A stretch of 64,000 bases of DNA from Alentia gelatinosa (GCA_950022655.1 OX465583.1:10003798-10067797); one strand, 5' to 3'. Shown: positions 29,483 through 40,869, counted from the first letter of the stretch. Numbers and translations: made by a program. The notes: a model not told the origin generated them from the sequence alone.

Positions 29483-30800
29483 TTAAGTGGAATTCACACG
29501 GTGGGATTCGTTCAGATCTCATGAGATTCTGTTCCTTGTTAGGTGGGGTTCACACGGTGAGATTCATGTACCTCACAGGGTTCAGAATCTCATGAGATTC
29601 GATTATTGTTAAGTGGAATTCACACGGTGGGATTCATGTACCTCAAAGGGTTCAAAATCTCATGAGATTCGATTATTGTTAAGTGGAATTCACATAGTGG
29701 GATTCGTGTACCTCACAGGGTTCAGAATCTCATAAGATTCTGTTCCTTTTTAAGTGGAATTCACACAGTGGGATTCATGTAACTCAAAAGGGTTCAGAAT
29801 CTCACAAGATTCTGTTCCTTGTTAAGGGGAATTCACACAGTGGGATTCATGTAACTCACAGGGTTCAAAATCCTATAAGATTCTGTTCCTTGTTAAGTGG
29901 AATTGACACGGTGGGATTCGTGTACCTCACAGGGTTAAGAATCTCATGAAATTCTGTTCCTTTTTAAGTGGAATTCACACGGTGGGATTCATGTACCTCA
30001 TTGTGTTCAAAATCTCATGAGATTCTGTTCCTTGTTAAGTGGAATTCACACGTTGGGATTTGTGTACCTCACAGGGTTCAACATCTCATGAGCTTCGGTT
30101 CCTTGTTAAGTGGGATTCACACGGTGGGATTCATGTACCTCACAGGGTTCAATATCTCATGAGATTCTGTTCCTTTTTAAAGTAGGATTCACACGGTGGG
30201 ATTCATGTACCTCACATGGTTCAAAATCTCATGGCATTATGTCCCTGCTATGGGGTAAATGTTACCAACAATTGCAGGGGGAAGACATGTCTCAGGTAAA
30301 TGGAACCCTACGATTTAAGTGGAATTCATATGGTGGGATTTATGTACCTCACAGGATTCAAAATCTCATGAGATTCTGTTCCTTGTTATGTGGAATTCAC
30401 ACGGTGAGATTCATGTACCTCACAGGCTTCGGAATCTTATTGGATTCTGTTCCTTGTTAAGTGGAATTCACACAGTGGGATTCAGGTAACTCAAAGGGTT
30501 CAAAATCTCATGAGATTCTGTTCCTTGTTAAGTGGAATTCACACAGTGGGATTCATGTACCTCACAGGGTTCAGAATCTTATGGGATTCTGTTCCTTGTT
30601 AAGTGGGATTCACAGATGGGATTCATGAACCTCACAGGGTGTTTGTCAAGTCCTGCTGAGATTCTGTACTCAAACACAATTTCTTCGGCTAAATTATAGG
30701 GTTCCATTTCCCTTAGACATATTTCCCCCCTGCAAATTGTTGGCGACAATCTCATCTGATTTTGAACCATGTAAGGTACATGAATCTCACCGTGAAAATT
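29483..30800 (+). mobile_element. FB foldback element, left arm expanded
   Basis: About 16 plus-oriented units of 71-72 bp (gtggaattcacacggtggga ... gagattctgttccttgttaa) up to 30648, then a spacer with 'gagattctgtactcaaacac' and 'ttgttggcgaca' (to about 30745), then one inverted unit to 30800. A reversed piece of the spacer ('ccaacaattgcaggggg...') is embedded in the array at 30250-30316. Mirror image of 2467-3012. Confidence 0.9.
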
Positions 30801-31086
30801 TAAATTGACCCTGAAGAATATTCAATTCAATGTAATTGAGCATCGTAGAGCGCGTCGTAAGGTGCATCGGTATGCATCGGACGCCTGGTAGGTTCGGCAG
30901 TATAGAAACAATCTTTCCTGGTCTGTCTACGACTTTGGACATTCTGGGGTCCATTGAATAATCTAGGCTTCTACATGAAGACACTCTTCTGTACCCCATA
31001 CAAGGGTTATTATTGATAGTATTTCTAAGTTCTAAGTTCTAACGATAAACGACATCCTGGACGATTTTTTCCCAACATCTTATGCT
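30801..31086. other. unassigned; short shared piece
   Basis: 'cattgaataatctaggcttc...catgaagac' at about 30952-30985 resembles 16287-16318. Rest unassigned. Confidence 0.35.
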
Positions 31087-31089
31087 TAA

Positions 31090-31395
31090 AGCCTGATGCC
31101 CATCTACCGATTCAGGGTTGAGCGATCAGTTTGCATATCGTATAGTTGTCGGTGAACTTGTCGCAGGCAAATTACGTAACTCTTCGCTCGATCTGCGGAC
31201 ATTGAGGAGATGGGGTGGTGGATATTAGTCCTAGGCAAATCGGTCTACTAATCGGTGGCTCACCCTTGCCTAGCTGTCCTCTTCTACCGACTATGGCCGA
31301 CTCCGTTAGGATGCCTTGGCTGAGACAAATTACTGTCCGTTTGTCGCCGACAAAGGTACATGAATGTTCCGAAATCGGTAGATGGCCATTGGGCT
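31090..31395 (+). mobile_element. H4 MITE, complete with TAA duplication
   Basis: 306 bp, left end AGCCTGATGCCCATCTACCG, right end 'gatggccattgggct', flanked by TAA at 31087-31089 and 31396-31398. The copy at 53958-54264 has the same orientation and differs at only scattered positions; 47539-47846 is another. Confidence 0.85.
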
Positions 31396-31398
31396 TAA

Positions 31399-32130
31399 GA
31401 CACATTATTGGCCCAAAAGTCAAATCTAAGATACATTTTTATCGTTCGTAGTTTATTCAACATCCCCCAGTATCTTAAGGTCTACGTTTTTATCGCTGTG
31501 GGTGGTCTGGGGCCGTGGCTCATATTCATACTCGTACCACAGAATCCAAAATCCTAGTAATATTTCAATCAATGGCCGAGCTGCAGAGATTGCACGCGGC
31601 GCCAACTACTGAGCCTTTCTCCGCCAAATCACCCCGAGATCTGCCAATTAATGGCCTTGGAAAACAGGGCGTGTAATTAGCACAACTCGGCCAGCGCCTC
31701 GCTGTGCGGGAGCTACGCGAGTAACTCGGTGAACTGTTATTGCCGTGCTGAGTAAGACAGTTTCACTTTATTCTCTAGGAGGAGACTGGCGGCTCCTCTC
31801 AGAGTCTCCGGATATTCATCAGCAGAAGTGTCTGGTTGTGGAAGGCTTGCTGACAGATCGTCCTTCTTAGCCAAGTTTTAAATTGTGGCCTGCCTGTCAT
31901 CCTTGAGGTTTTTTTCGATACGAGGAATGGCCTGGTATTTTTTTCCTTCCTCCCTCGCTGGAGTTTACCAGAAAATCCGCCTCTGCATTTTTTGAGGAAA
32001 TAAAAGCGTCAGAACTGAGACCAACCACAATGGGGACTCTGAAGACATGGTATGGTTTATCCCCTTGTCTACAAGGACTGTTCTGCCACAATAAAACCTT
32101 TTTTTTTCGGTATTGCATTTACTATACAGT
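31399..32130. other. no recognised feature
   Basis: Balanced composition, apparently single copy in the window. A palindrome-like stretch around 31670-31745 ('gtaattagcacaactcggcc' facing 'gagtaactcggtgaactgtt') may be a degenerate element. No supported ORF. Confidence 0.35.
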
Positions 32131-32134
32131 TTAT

Positions 32135-32295
32135 ATTATAGTGAGATATAGTGAGTGTATCGAATCTGTTCCGTGTTGCTTTGTGGAGAAAGTATTCACT
32201 GAGTTTGAAAGATAAGGTACATATTTCCGAATGAAAATATAATCTCATATAGAAACATACAGAATATAGCTCAGTGGCCAAGTGGTAGGGATATA
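32135..32295 (+). mobile_element. P5 fragment and tRNA-like SINE head fragment
   Basis: 'atagtgagtgtatcgaatct' and 'agaaagtattcactgagttt' are a decayed P5 palindrome. At 32270-32290 'tagctcagtggccaagtgg' is an A-box-like sequence of a SINE head without a B box. Confidence 0.4.
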
Positions 32296-32415
32296 AATCA
32301 TTGTTTATTTATTTTTTGTTTTTATTTATCTATTTATTCATTTCTATTATTTGTTTATTTTTTATTATCTTTTAATCATTTTTTATTTTTTGCTTTCGAT
32401 TTTTTTTTTTTTTCA
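32296..32415 (+). repeat. T/A-rich low-complexity tract
   Basis: (TTTATT)n-like sequence ending in about 14 T. Confidence 0.85.
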
Positions 32416-32864
32416 AATAGCAGATTTAATCTACAACTATAACTAGCTGAATTCTGATTCTTCTTATTCTACTTTCCTGATATCACGTGAGATTAGAGGG
32501 GTGGGGTGTAATAATTGAATGTTCTCTCCGCGGACTAAACCCGGATCACGGACTGAGCCCCCGCCTGCCCGCTCAGCGACACGCGGATGACACGCCGCGA
32601 TTCTCTACAAGGCACATTCCCCATAAAAAACACAGGATAAGGTTGACTTAATGCAGCCAGGATTGATCAAGCCTAATCGCTTCTTATTAAGATAACGATT
32701 GTAGCGCCCCCTACGCGTCTAGAGCCGTGAGGGGGGCGGTGACGTGGGGTTTTAGGATTACCAGGAAACAATCATGTTTATTCAGCTCGGCCACTGGCCG
32801 GGTCCCTCAATCCCGCGTGGGGTCGCTGGGGTGCTGTCTTTTGCTGTCGCGTTTCATACAGGGG
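32416..32864. other. unassigned, partly CpG-rich
   Basis: Contains TAGCGCCCCCTACGCG at about 32702-32717, similar to part of the CTCF motif. No ORF of note. Confidence 0.35.
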
Positions 32865-33825
32865 GTGGGGCACAGATACTGAGACAAGTCTACAGGAGGA
32901 GGGGTAGGACACAGGGACTATGGCCAGTCTACAGGAGGAGGGGGGGGACACAGGGACTATGGCCAGTCTACAGGAGGAGGGGGAGGACACAGAGACTGAG
33001 GCCAGTCTACAGGGGAGGGGTAGGACACAGAGACTGAGACCAGTCTACAGGGGAGGGGTAGGACACAGGGACTGAGGCCAGTCTACAGGGGAAGGGGTAT
33101 GCACAGAGACCAGTCTACAGGGGGAGGGGTAGGACACAGGGACCATGGCCAGTCTACAGGAGGAGGGGTATGACACAGGGACTAAGACCAGTCTACAGGG
33201 GGAGGGGCAGGACACAGGGACTGAGGCCAGTCTACAGGAGGAGGGGTAGGACACAGGGACCATGGCCAGTCTACAGGAGGAGGGGGGGGACACAGGGACT
33301 ATGGCCAGTCTACAGGAGGAGGGGGAGGACACAGAGACTGAGGCCAGTCTACAGGGGAGGGGTAGGACACAGAGACTGAGACCAGTCTACAGGAGGAGGG
33401 GGAGGATACAGGGACTGAGGCCAGTCTACAGGGGAAGGGGTATGCACAGAGACCAGTCTACAGGGGGAGGGGTAGGACACAGGGACCATGGCCAGTCTAC
33501 AGGGGGAGGGGTAGGACACAAGGACCATGGCCAGTCTACAGGAGGAGGGGAGGACACAGAGACTGAGGCCAGTCTACAGGGTGAGGGGGAGGACATAGGG
33601 ACTAGGACCAGTCTACAGGGGAGGGGTAGGACACAGGGACTGAGGCCAGTCTACAGGAGGAGGGGTAGGATACAGGGACTGAGGCCAGTCTAAAGGGGGA
33701 GGGGGAGGACACAGGCACTGAGACCAGTCTACAGGGGGACGGGGAGGACATAGGGGTAGGACATAGGGACTGAGACCAGTCTACAGGGGAGGGGTAGGAC
33801 ACAGGGACTGAGGCCAGTCTTTAGT
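32865..33825 (+). repeat. 39-bp minisatellite with ~342-bp higher-order repeat
   Basis: About 24 units of 'gacacagggactgaggccag' plus 'tctacaggaggaggggtag', spaced 38-40 bp. A distinctive short unit 'ggggtatgcacagagacc' occurs at about 33097 and 33439, showing a repeated block of about nine units. Frames on both strands are open because 39 is a multiple of three. Confidence 0.92.
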
Positions 33826-33833
33826 AGAAGTAT

Positions 33834-34270
33834 TTATCCTATCTCGTCTATGCTTTTGTATTACGAAAAGATAAATATTGAGTCAATGACCAACAGAACA
33901 TTTTTCATAGAAGCTGACATCCTGCTCTCTGATTGGTCAGTATTGTTATTACTCTAGTGGCATAAAAAAACACTCTATGTCACGGCCTACCACATAAAAT
34001 TTCCCTATGTTAAGTCTATGGCGGTTTTTTATTAGGGGTAGGATAATATGAAGAGACGTTACGAGTTTGAGTCTGGGTTTATTTATGTTTATAAATGAGT
34101 GACATAAGTAAACTCAAACTCAAACGAGTGGCGTCTAGATTTTATCCTACCCCGTTTCCACATTTTTTCAGTATTGGAAAGTAGTGGCATAAACAACACT
34201 TCATGTCACACCCGTGACATAAAGAAATCCCATGTTAAGCCTATGGCGTTTTTTATTAGGGGTAGGATAA
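33834..34270 (-). mobile_element. two G1 modules around a palindrome
   Basis: First module TTATCCTATCTC (33834) to GGGGTAGGATAA (34046), palindrome 34053-34137 ('gagtttgagtctgggtttat' facing 'aagtaaactcaaactcaaac'), second module TTATCCTACCCC (about 34143) to GGGGTAGGATAA (34270). The palindrome subfamily is that of 58941-59216. Confidence 0.75.
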
Positions 34271-34495
34271 AAGGGCTTCCCCTCCTCTGACTCGCCACTT
34301 GACGTCTTCCTTCCCGCCCCTCACAGTGCCCCTCGACCGTGCACGCCACCCTGGGGAACGTCCCCATCTTGCCGCCCTTTCGGGGTAAAAGGTGGACATT
34401 ATTATGATGAGGATGGGAGCCGCTGGGAGCTACCCCCGCCTCCGGGGAAAGTGTCACTGCTGCTGTCTCCCTCACTCCTATAGATTTTCAAAGAA
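34271..34495. other. no recognised feature
   Basis: CpG-moderate. A pyrimidine-rich stretch ending 'cctcactcctatag' (34484) looks like a splice acceptor but is followed at once by a G2 element. Confidence 0.3.
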
Positions 34496-34746
34496 GGGTT
34501 TGAATCGCGTAGTGATTCAAAAGGCGAAGCAAAGTGAATTTCATAGCGATTCAAACGGGATGGAATCAAGCTCTGACCGGAGACTTGAATAGGTTTCTGA
34601 ATTCATCTCACCCTTCGCATTGACTAATGGGCTAACCTTTATGACACAATCCCCCATTGAGTATTTTTTTCTAGATATTCCATGGGTGTTGGATACGAGT
34701 TCCCAGTGTTGAGTCTCTGGGGAAAAATACCAGGGGTGAGATAATA
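34496..34746 (-). mobile_element. G2 element
   Basis: Palindrome half 'tttgaatcgcgtagtgattc' / 'gcgattcaaacgggatgg', then 'tcatctcacccttcgcattg', 'ggatacgagttcccagtgtt' and the end CCAGGGGTGAGATAA. Same subfamily as 7555-7809. Confidence 0.7.
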
Positions 34747-35114
34747 GTTTAAAACTAAAGCATCAGACAATACAATATAAAAAAAAACCAGCACCCACTC
34801 CCAACCACCCAGACTCACAAATACCAGCGGCTAATCCAGGAACTGGCAGAGTCAAGTGATTCTCATGTCGAGCATGATACACAAGCGATACGCGGCAGCC
34901 ATGTTGTTAGCGTGTTGACGTGAAGGGTTTACTGAGCACACAGCACAGGAGCCAACATGGTGTTCACCTAGCGGTCTGAGAATATCGGCGCTGGCCTCCA
35001 CGTGGCCTACTTTGTTTTTGTTCTTGAGTTGGTTGCGGGTTGAATGAGCTGCTCAGCCGGGTGTGGGTGTTATGGCACGCCGTTCTGGACATATATATTT
35101 TTTTTTTAAGGCAT
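34747..35114. other. no recognised feature
   Basis: No ORF of note. Short CCATGTTG/CAACATGG inverted pair at about 34900 and 34953; a T run at 35096-35108. Confidence 0.35.
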
Positions 35115-35447
35115 AGCGGAACATTTGGCTTGAAAATTAAAACCCACGTCCTGAAAATTTAATATGATGATCTCCAAGTGTTGTGGAACACATATTTAAC
35201 TTTAAAATCGGAGGTCACCGTACTAGTTTTTGATTTATTGATCAATATCATGATGATTTTATATTAGGATATATAGAAATTCTAAAAAGGTTTTTTTCAC
35301 ATAGTAAAACCGATGTCATATTCCTCAAACTCGAACAGAATATAGTACATATATAGTAGTATATATAGGTTTTAAAAATCATAGGTCACCATCCTTGTTT
35401 TTGAAAGAATTGAAGAATACCACATTTTCAGTACATTTCCTATGTAA
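35115..35447 (+). repeat. R8 dispersed repeat, uninterrupted copy
   Basis: Reverse-complement match to 41990-42378: 'ttggcttgaaaattaaaacc', 'ctagtttttgattta', 'gatatatagaaattctaaaa', 'ttgtttttgaaag', 'cagtacatttcct'. The position corresponding to the hammerhead insertion of the other copy (about 35268-35283) is intact here. Confidence 0.75.
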
Positions 35448-35722
35448 GGCCTGACATCCACCTACTACTATAGAAATATAGACCTCCTGATATGGCACCG
35501 ATACAGAAAGCAAATACTGGAGACATATCGGGAAGGTGCAAAATCGTAGACATATGTCTAGACATGCCAATCCACCACGCATTGTATGGGGTTTTTATCG
35601 GTGTCTGATCGCAGAAACGTGGTCAACTGCCCCGATATTAGGTGACCTTTCGACGCGATTTTGATTTTTCATCGGGAGGTGCATCGTAGACCATATCGGA
35701 GCCCGTAGGTGAACGCTGGGCC
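35448..35722 (-). mobile_element. H1 MITE, complete
   Basis: 275 bp with ends GGCCTGACATCCACCTACTA and 'aggtgaacgctgggcc', flanked by TAA at 35445-35447 and 35723-35725. Interior matches the element at 1-206 closely. Confidence 0.85.
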
Positions 35723-35929
35723 TAACGGCTCGTTTGAACGATGCAACATTACCAAGATCCTGTATGCTTTCAAGCAGACTATTCCATAGGCATGTTCCCC
35801 TACACATATGAGACCGAGCATATTTTGTTCTCTTGTAGTACCGCTCCTTAAGTTTTATTTTGCACTACTCCTATTCTCACGCCTCCTTTCATATTTCAAC
35901 ACCGGATTCCGTGAGAGCCGTTCTGAATA
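35723..35929. other. no recognised feature
   Basis: No repeat copy or ORF recognised. Confidence 0.3.
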
Positions 35930-36196
35930 TTATCTCAACCCTGGTATTTTTGTCCCATAGGCTTAACATTAGGAACTCATTCTCCCTGCCCCTACGAGTA
36001 TTGCAGTCCGTTCTCCATGGCCTATATGTTGTGTGTTGTCCGTTCTTTTAGTGTGTACAGGGGTGAGATAAATACAGAAAGCAACTCGTTTTGGTCAAAG
36101 TCATTGTTCTTCAACTCGTTTGAATCCTCGTTCTCATCACTCCGCATGAAACTCGTGGAAAACGACGACTTTGACCCAAACTTGTTGGTTTCTTCT
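35930..36196 (+). mobile_element. G2 element, complete copy
   Basis: TTATCTCAACCCTGG, 'cccataggcttaacattagg', 'gtacaggggtgagataaata', then a palindrome pairing 'actcgttttggtcaaagtca' with 'gacgactttgacccaaact'. Confidence 0.8.
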
Positions 36197-37344
36197 TTAT
36201 TACCATTTCGTCCATATTTCGTCCATAAATATATGGAATCAGTGTCATTCCGTCCATGTAAGTACACATTGCATGACCAAAAACCCATTTCGTGAGAAGA
36301 AGGGCCATTTCATGAAAGAAAAAAGGCCATTTCGTGGACAGAACGATAGATGGACTAAATATGGGTGTACTTCTGTAGACGAAATGAGTAGTTGGACTGA
36401 TTCCGTGGACGGAATGATAGATGGACTGTACTATGGGGGGAATTCTGTGGATGGAATGATAGATGGACTGTACTATGGGGGGAATTCTGTGGACAGAATG
36501 ATAGATGGACTGTACTATGGGGGGAATTCTGTGGACGGAATGATAGATGGACTGTACTATGGGGGGAATTCTGTGGACGGAATGATAGATGGACTGTACT
36601 ATGGGGGGAATTCTGTGGACGGAATGATAGATGGACTGTACTATGGGTGGAATTCTGTGGACGGAATGATAGATGGACTGTACTATGGGGGGAATTCTGT
36701 GGACGGAATGATAGATGGACTGTACTATGGGTGGAATTCTGTGGACGGAATGATAGATGGACTGTACTATGGGGGGAATTCTGTGGACGGAATGATAGAT
36801 GGACTGTACTATGGGTGGAATTCTGTGGACGGAATGATAGATGGACTGTACTATGGGGGGAATTCTGTGGACGGAATGATAGATGGACTGTACTATGGGG
36901 GGAATTCTGTGGATGGAATGATAGATGGACTGTACTATGGGGGGAATTCTGTGGACGGAATGATAGATGGACTGTACTATGGGGGGAATTCTGTGGACGG
37001 AATGATAGATGGACTGTACTATGGGGGGAATTCTGTGGACGGAATGATAGATGGACTGTACTATGGGTGGAATTCTGTGGACGGAATGATAGATGGACTG
37101 TACTATGGGGGGAATTCTGTGGACGGAATGATAGATGGACTGTACTATGGGTGGAATTCTGTGGACGGAATGATAGATGGACTGTACTATGGGGGGAATT
37201 CTGTGGACGGAATGATAGATGGACTGTACTATGGGTGGAATTCTGTGGACGGAATGATAGAAGGACTGTTCTATGGGTGGAATTCTGTAGACGGAATGAG
37301 ATTCATGTGTACTTCCGTGATGAAATATGGACTAAATGGCAATG
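36197..37344 (+). repeat. 42-bp minisatellite between inverted ends
   Basis: About 21 units of 'ggaatgatagatggactgta' plus 'ctatggggggaattctgtgg' from about 36400 to 37300. The array is flanked by inverted sequences: 'ccatttcgtccatatttcgt' (36203) and 'gaaatatggactaaatgg' (37322-37339). A 397-codon frame (36171-37364) encodes 14-residue repeats NSVDGMIDGLYYGG, but a second frame is equally open, the start lies in a G2 element, and no stop or start context supports a gene. Best read as a minisatellite within a decayed TIR element. Confidence 0.85.
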
Positions 37345-37574
37345 TCCAGAACGGCACGCCATAGTATGTGTGTGTACGGGGGGTGCTTGGCGCATTCTGG
37401 GCTGTGCCTCAGTGGGAACGTCGCCACCTGTGGTCAGCAGGGGCGCTGTTGTCGCACCAAACAATGAGGGATAAGAGTTGCTCGGCCCACTGCCAGGCTG
37501 GTGTGGTGAGTGAGGATAGATGTGTAACGTCCATGGTTCAGGTAACTCACCTGTACAACAAACCCTGCAGGGAA
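37345..37574. other. no recognised feature
   Basis: GC-balanced. The frames across it are extensions of the minisatellite frames. Confidence 0.3.
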
Positions 37575-37860
37575 AATATATTCCTATATACCTATGAGCG
37601 AACAACCTATGATTACTTAACGCTGCTGGGGGTGGAATAATTTTTGTTTACTGCCCAAGTTGAAGTTACTGCCCAGGTTGACGTTTACTGCCCAGGTTGA
37701 CGTTTACTGCCCGGGTTGACGTTCAGAGACGTTCGGCTTTTATCGATATTAGCCGACAATTGAAGGTATGTAGGAATAGGGAAACCACGTACCGGTGGAA
37801 ATAAGTCAAAGTTACTCGGTAAGGCTTGGAAAAATTAATTTTGACTTATTCCATCCTGAA
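37575..37860 (-). repeat. M1 dispersed repeat, copy 1
   Basis: Inverse match to 53383-53745. Contains about four tandem 19-bp units 'ttactgcccaggttgacg' (37655-37725), 'tatcgatattagccgacaat' and one end of a palindrome ('aagtcaaagttactcggtaa'). Confidence 0.8.
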
Positions 37861-38935
37861 CACAGTTTCCCTCTACTACTATATACCTATGAGCGAGTGT
37901 CATACTTTTACTGATCAGTATGGATTCCGTTCGTCACTGAGTGATGAAATGATATTCATACGTCTCTCTGTACCACGTGATCACTATAAAATGGTGTTTT
38001 TAATGATTTTCAGGTATATGAAAATAAGGAGTGTGCCTGAATTCCATCTGTTCTGCCATAGAAATACTCACCTCGTTCTCTGAACAGATTGCATTCAGTC
38101 ACACTAACTATGTCTCTATATATTACCTTATGATAGACAGACAAGCTGTTGGAGTGAGGATAGATTTGTAACTTCCAGGGCTCAGGCAACTTACCTGTAG
38201 AACAAAGCCTGTGGGGAAAATATGTTACTATATACCTAAATGCGAACGTCTTACTTTCACTAACCAGGAGGACCAATTCAGTTCATGTCCGAGTGACAAA
38301 ATAATATTCATACGTTCCTCCGTACCACGTGACCACCACTGCACAAAAACTACCATTTTATTCATATATATACGCCAATCGGAAGTGTATGTATTGGCTG
38401 AATATTGACTTGCTTTCATATATATACGCCCAGGGTTTATATATGGACGCGTCTTGGCTGTATTTCACACCCGGCGTAAATGAGAGGAAATATCCTCTCC
38501 CCCCGCTGCCTCCCGCCCGTTTGTGTTGGTAGAAGTAAAGGTGTCCTCAGTAGGAAGCCCCCACCCCCACCCCCACCACCTCCCGCCCGCTCTCAGTGAA
38601 GCCCTCTTCACTGAACGCTTACATGTATATCCGCCTACAGATGAGGCGTATATACACGGGGAATAGGACGACCTTATATACGCAAATGTCATACTTATAT
38701 ACGCCGGGCACATTCATATGTAAAACGGTGGTTTTCGTGCAGTGCACTCTTGTTCTGTCATTCTGCTGCTTTGTGAGTTGTAGAATGACATTTATAATAA
38801 TAATAATAAGGGGACATAGTGAGTGTGACTGAATTCCATCGGTTCCTTGATATTTTGGTCAGAAATAATCACCGAGTTCGAAATATCTCTGAACAGATTC
38901 CATTCAGTCACACCAACTCTGTCTCTATATACTAC
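37861..38935 (+). mobile_element. three P5 elements in tandem
   Basis: Copies at about 37861-38120, 38226-38390 and 38620-38935 share 'cctatgagcgagtgtcatac'-like starts, 'gtaccacgtgatcactataa', 'tgaattccatctgttctgcc' and 'cagattgcattcagtcacac'. The first and third end in the P5 palindrome; the second is truncated. Between the second and third (38390-38620) lies unassigned CpG-rich sequence. Confidence 0.6.
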
Positions 38936-39075
38936 TCATACTTGGGTCGAACGTCTATGAAATACTAGCCGCTGCTACGGGGGCAGTATAAATAGTTATC
39001 TTTTATAGCCTGGTATAAACGGCCATACCCTTAACATTAGTAACGCGTTCTCAACAGGCTTGTGAGTACAGTTAA

Positions 39076-39495
39076 AGCCTGCCCCCACCTACCACGTTTC
39101 TGGTCCCGATTTGCCTTACGACGGCCTTCCCGACACCATTCCGATTGTAGCATGAGGTCTGGCAAAATCGTGGTAGGTGGGACAGGTTTCTGCGATTCCT
39201 TCTACGACAGCTCACGATAGGCTGCGATGAAAACGCCAATCGTAGAGGTCCCGATAATTTCCAACATGTTGGAAATTTCGTAGCCTGTCGTAGGGTATTG
39301 TAGCAGCCTCTGGTTTCGTCGTGGAGCTATCGTGACCATAGTTTATGGTATTGGTCCTCCCAAGGCATTGCCTCGCTCTACGATTTCAAACTATTGGACC
39401 TATCGGGGACCTCCCGATAGGTCACGATTTCCCCATTTCAAATCGTAGCGATCGGGAAGCATGTCGTGGCCTATCGTGGTAGGTGGGGGTCCCCT
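39076..39495 (+). mobile_element. H5 MITE
   Basis: Left AGCCTGCCCCCACCTACCAC, right 'cgtggtaggtgggggtcccct'. Interior 'tggtcccgatttgccttacg' and 'gtcgtggcctatcg' match 5629-6007. Confidence 0.75.
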
Positions 39496-39598
39496 ATCAT
39501 TCATGCTCTATGGGTGATAAACACAGGCTAAGATTTTGTGTTGGCAATTCAATCTCAGTGAAGGAGCTGCGATAAATCCAGAACCGCACATTAATCAT

Positions 39599-39703
39599 AA
39601 AATACACAATACTCCACTCAATTTGCACGGGCCGTAATCGTCACTTGACTTCTCCACAATGATGATTATGGCCCATTCAAACTCGTGGAGTATTGTGTAT
39701 TTA
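39599..39703. repeat. palindrome, arms ~45 bp
   Basis: 'aatacacaatactccactca' and onward faces 'tggagtattgtgtattta'. Loop about 15 bp. Upstream 'gataaatccagaacc' recalls the G-element junction, so it may be a palindrome cassette that has lost its module. Confidence 0.75.
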
Positions 39704-40057
39704 AACGATTCTCGTCGCAGTTCTATACAATTAGTGATTCTCTGACTGACGGTAGTTTCTCGTAGGTGTGATGTGAATGGCGGATCTGATGAAAAACGTA
39801 CAGAAAACGTAGGCCCTAATCAACGTTTTTACTCGACCAACGCAGGAGGCAATTTGTGCACTTTGCCTGCACCGATGTAACAGATATGGTTCTTGGGAAA
39901 TTGCGCTAGTTTCAATTAACTTGTCTGAGGCAGCATGAAGTGAACCTAATGAGCGATACGTCTTAATACTGATTCTAATAATCCTAGGTCTTCTTATTGT
40001 CGTTCTAGCAGTATCACTCAGGGCCAGTCTCCATTGGCCCGCGAAAACAGTACTTAG
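39704..40057. other. mostly unassigned; H3 end fragment
   Basis: 'ctccattggcccgcgaaaac' at about 40029-40048 is an H3 end. The 122-codon minus frame here runs into the G2 palindrome and is not supported. Confidence 0.35.
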
Positions 40058-40349
40058 AAGGAAACCCACGAGATGGAAATAGCTTAGTCCGTACTCCACC
40101 GAGTTTGACTGCAGAGTAATTCACGAAGCGAAGCTGAGTGAATAACTCTGTGGTCAAACGAGGTGGAGTGCAGACCAAGTTATTTTCGTCGAGTGGGTTT
40201 CTGATTTTATCTTACCCCGTATAACACTATTTATTGATGAAATGAATCACCAAATTAGCCATTGAGTATTGGGTACACGAACCTCACGGACACGGAGTAC
40301 GAGTTCCTAATGTTAAGTCTATGGAGAAAAATACCGGGGTGGGATAAAT
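40058..40349 (-). mobile_element. G2 element
   Basis: Palindrome (40060-40202, 'ccgagtttgactgcagagta' facing 'ctctgtggtcaaacgagg') then 'cccgtataacactatttatt', 'ccaaattagccattgagtat', 'gagtacgagttcctaatgtt' and the end 'ccggggtgggataa'. Its module is the sequence amplified as the satellite at 55015-56822. Confidence 0.8.
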
Positions 40350-40365
40350 ATTCTTTAATTCTCCT

Positions 40366-40512
40366 AAAAGGCCCTTTCTATTGGCCGTCACCGATCTATA
40401 TTCAGGAACCACCGACTGACCTTTGTCACTGCTGGGGCACAATGGAACTGGGCTATTAGGAAAACTCACAAAATCTACACCGTTTTCGTCGGCCAATGGA
40501 AGCGGGCCTTAT
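40366..40512 (+). mobile_element. H3 MITE, short form
   Basis: 'ggccctttctattggccgtc' left and 'ttttcgtcggccaatggaag' right, about 135 bp between ends. Confidence 0.7.
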
Positions 40513-40679
40513 GGAAGATAATCATCCACATACATCTAAGACATTGTCACAGAAAGCCATAATATAGTTTCAGCCTCCCAAAGCAGCATGGCCAACTTAA
40601 TGAACCTCCCTATCTGTCGCAAGTGCCTCTGGTTATGAAAAGCTACCCCAAGCATTAAACAAGAGTTCATCACTAGTAT

Positions 40680-40800
40680 TTCCATTTTCTGTTGGCCGAC
40701 TATTCGCCACCGATCTGCAATTTGGAACCACTGACGCCAGATCGGTGAATGGAAACAGACATGCAGAGAAGTGTTCACCGATTAATTGTGCGTAGATTAT
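40680..40800 (+). mobile_element. H3 fragment
   Basis: 'ttttctgttggccgactatt' and 'ggaaccactgacgccagatc' match H3 interiors; the ends are not clear. Confidence 0.5.
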
Positions 40801-40869
40801 ACAATGAGGCCACCACCAAATGACTTCTGTCGGTATGGCTCTGTCAAATGCAGCAGAAAAAAGGCATAA

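Noticed and set aside
36171..37364. 397-codon frame with 14-residue repeats as a structural-protein gene
   Set aside because: It is a 42-bp minisatellite; a second frame of the same strand is open too, and the N-terminal part translates a G2 element.
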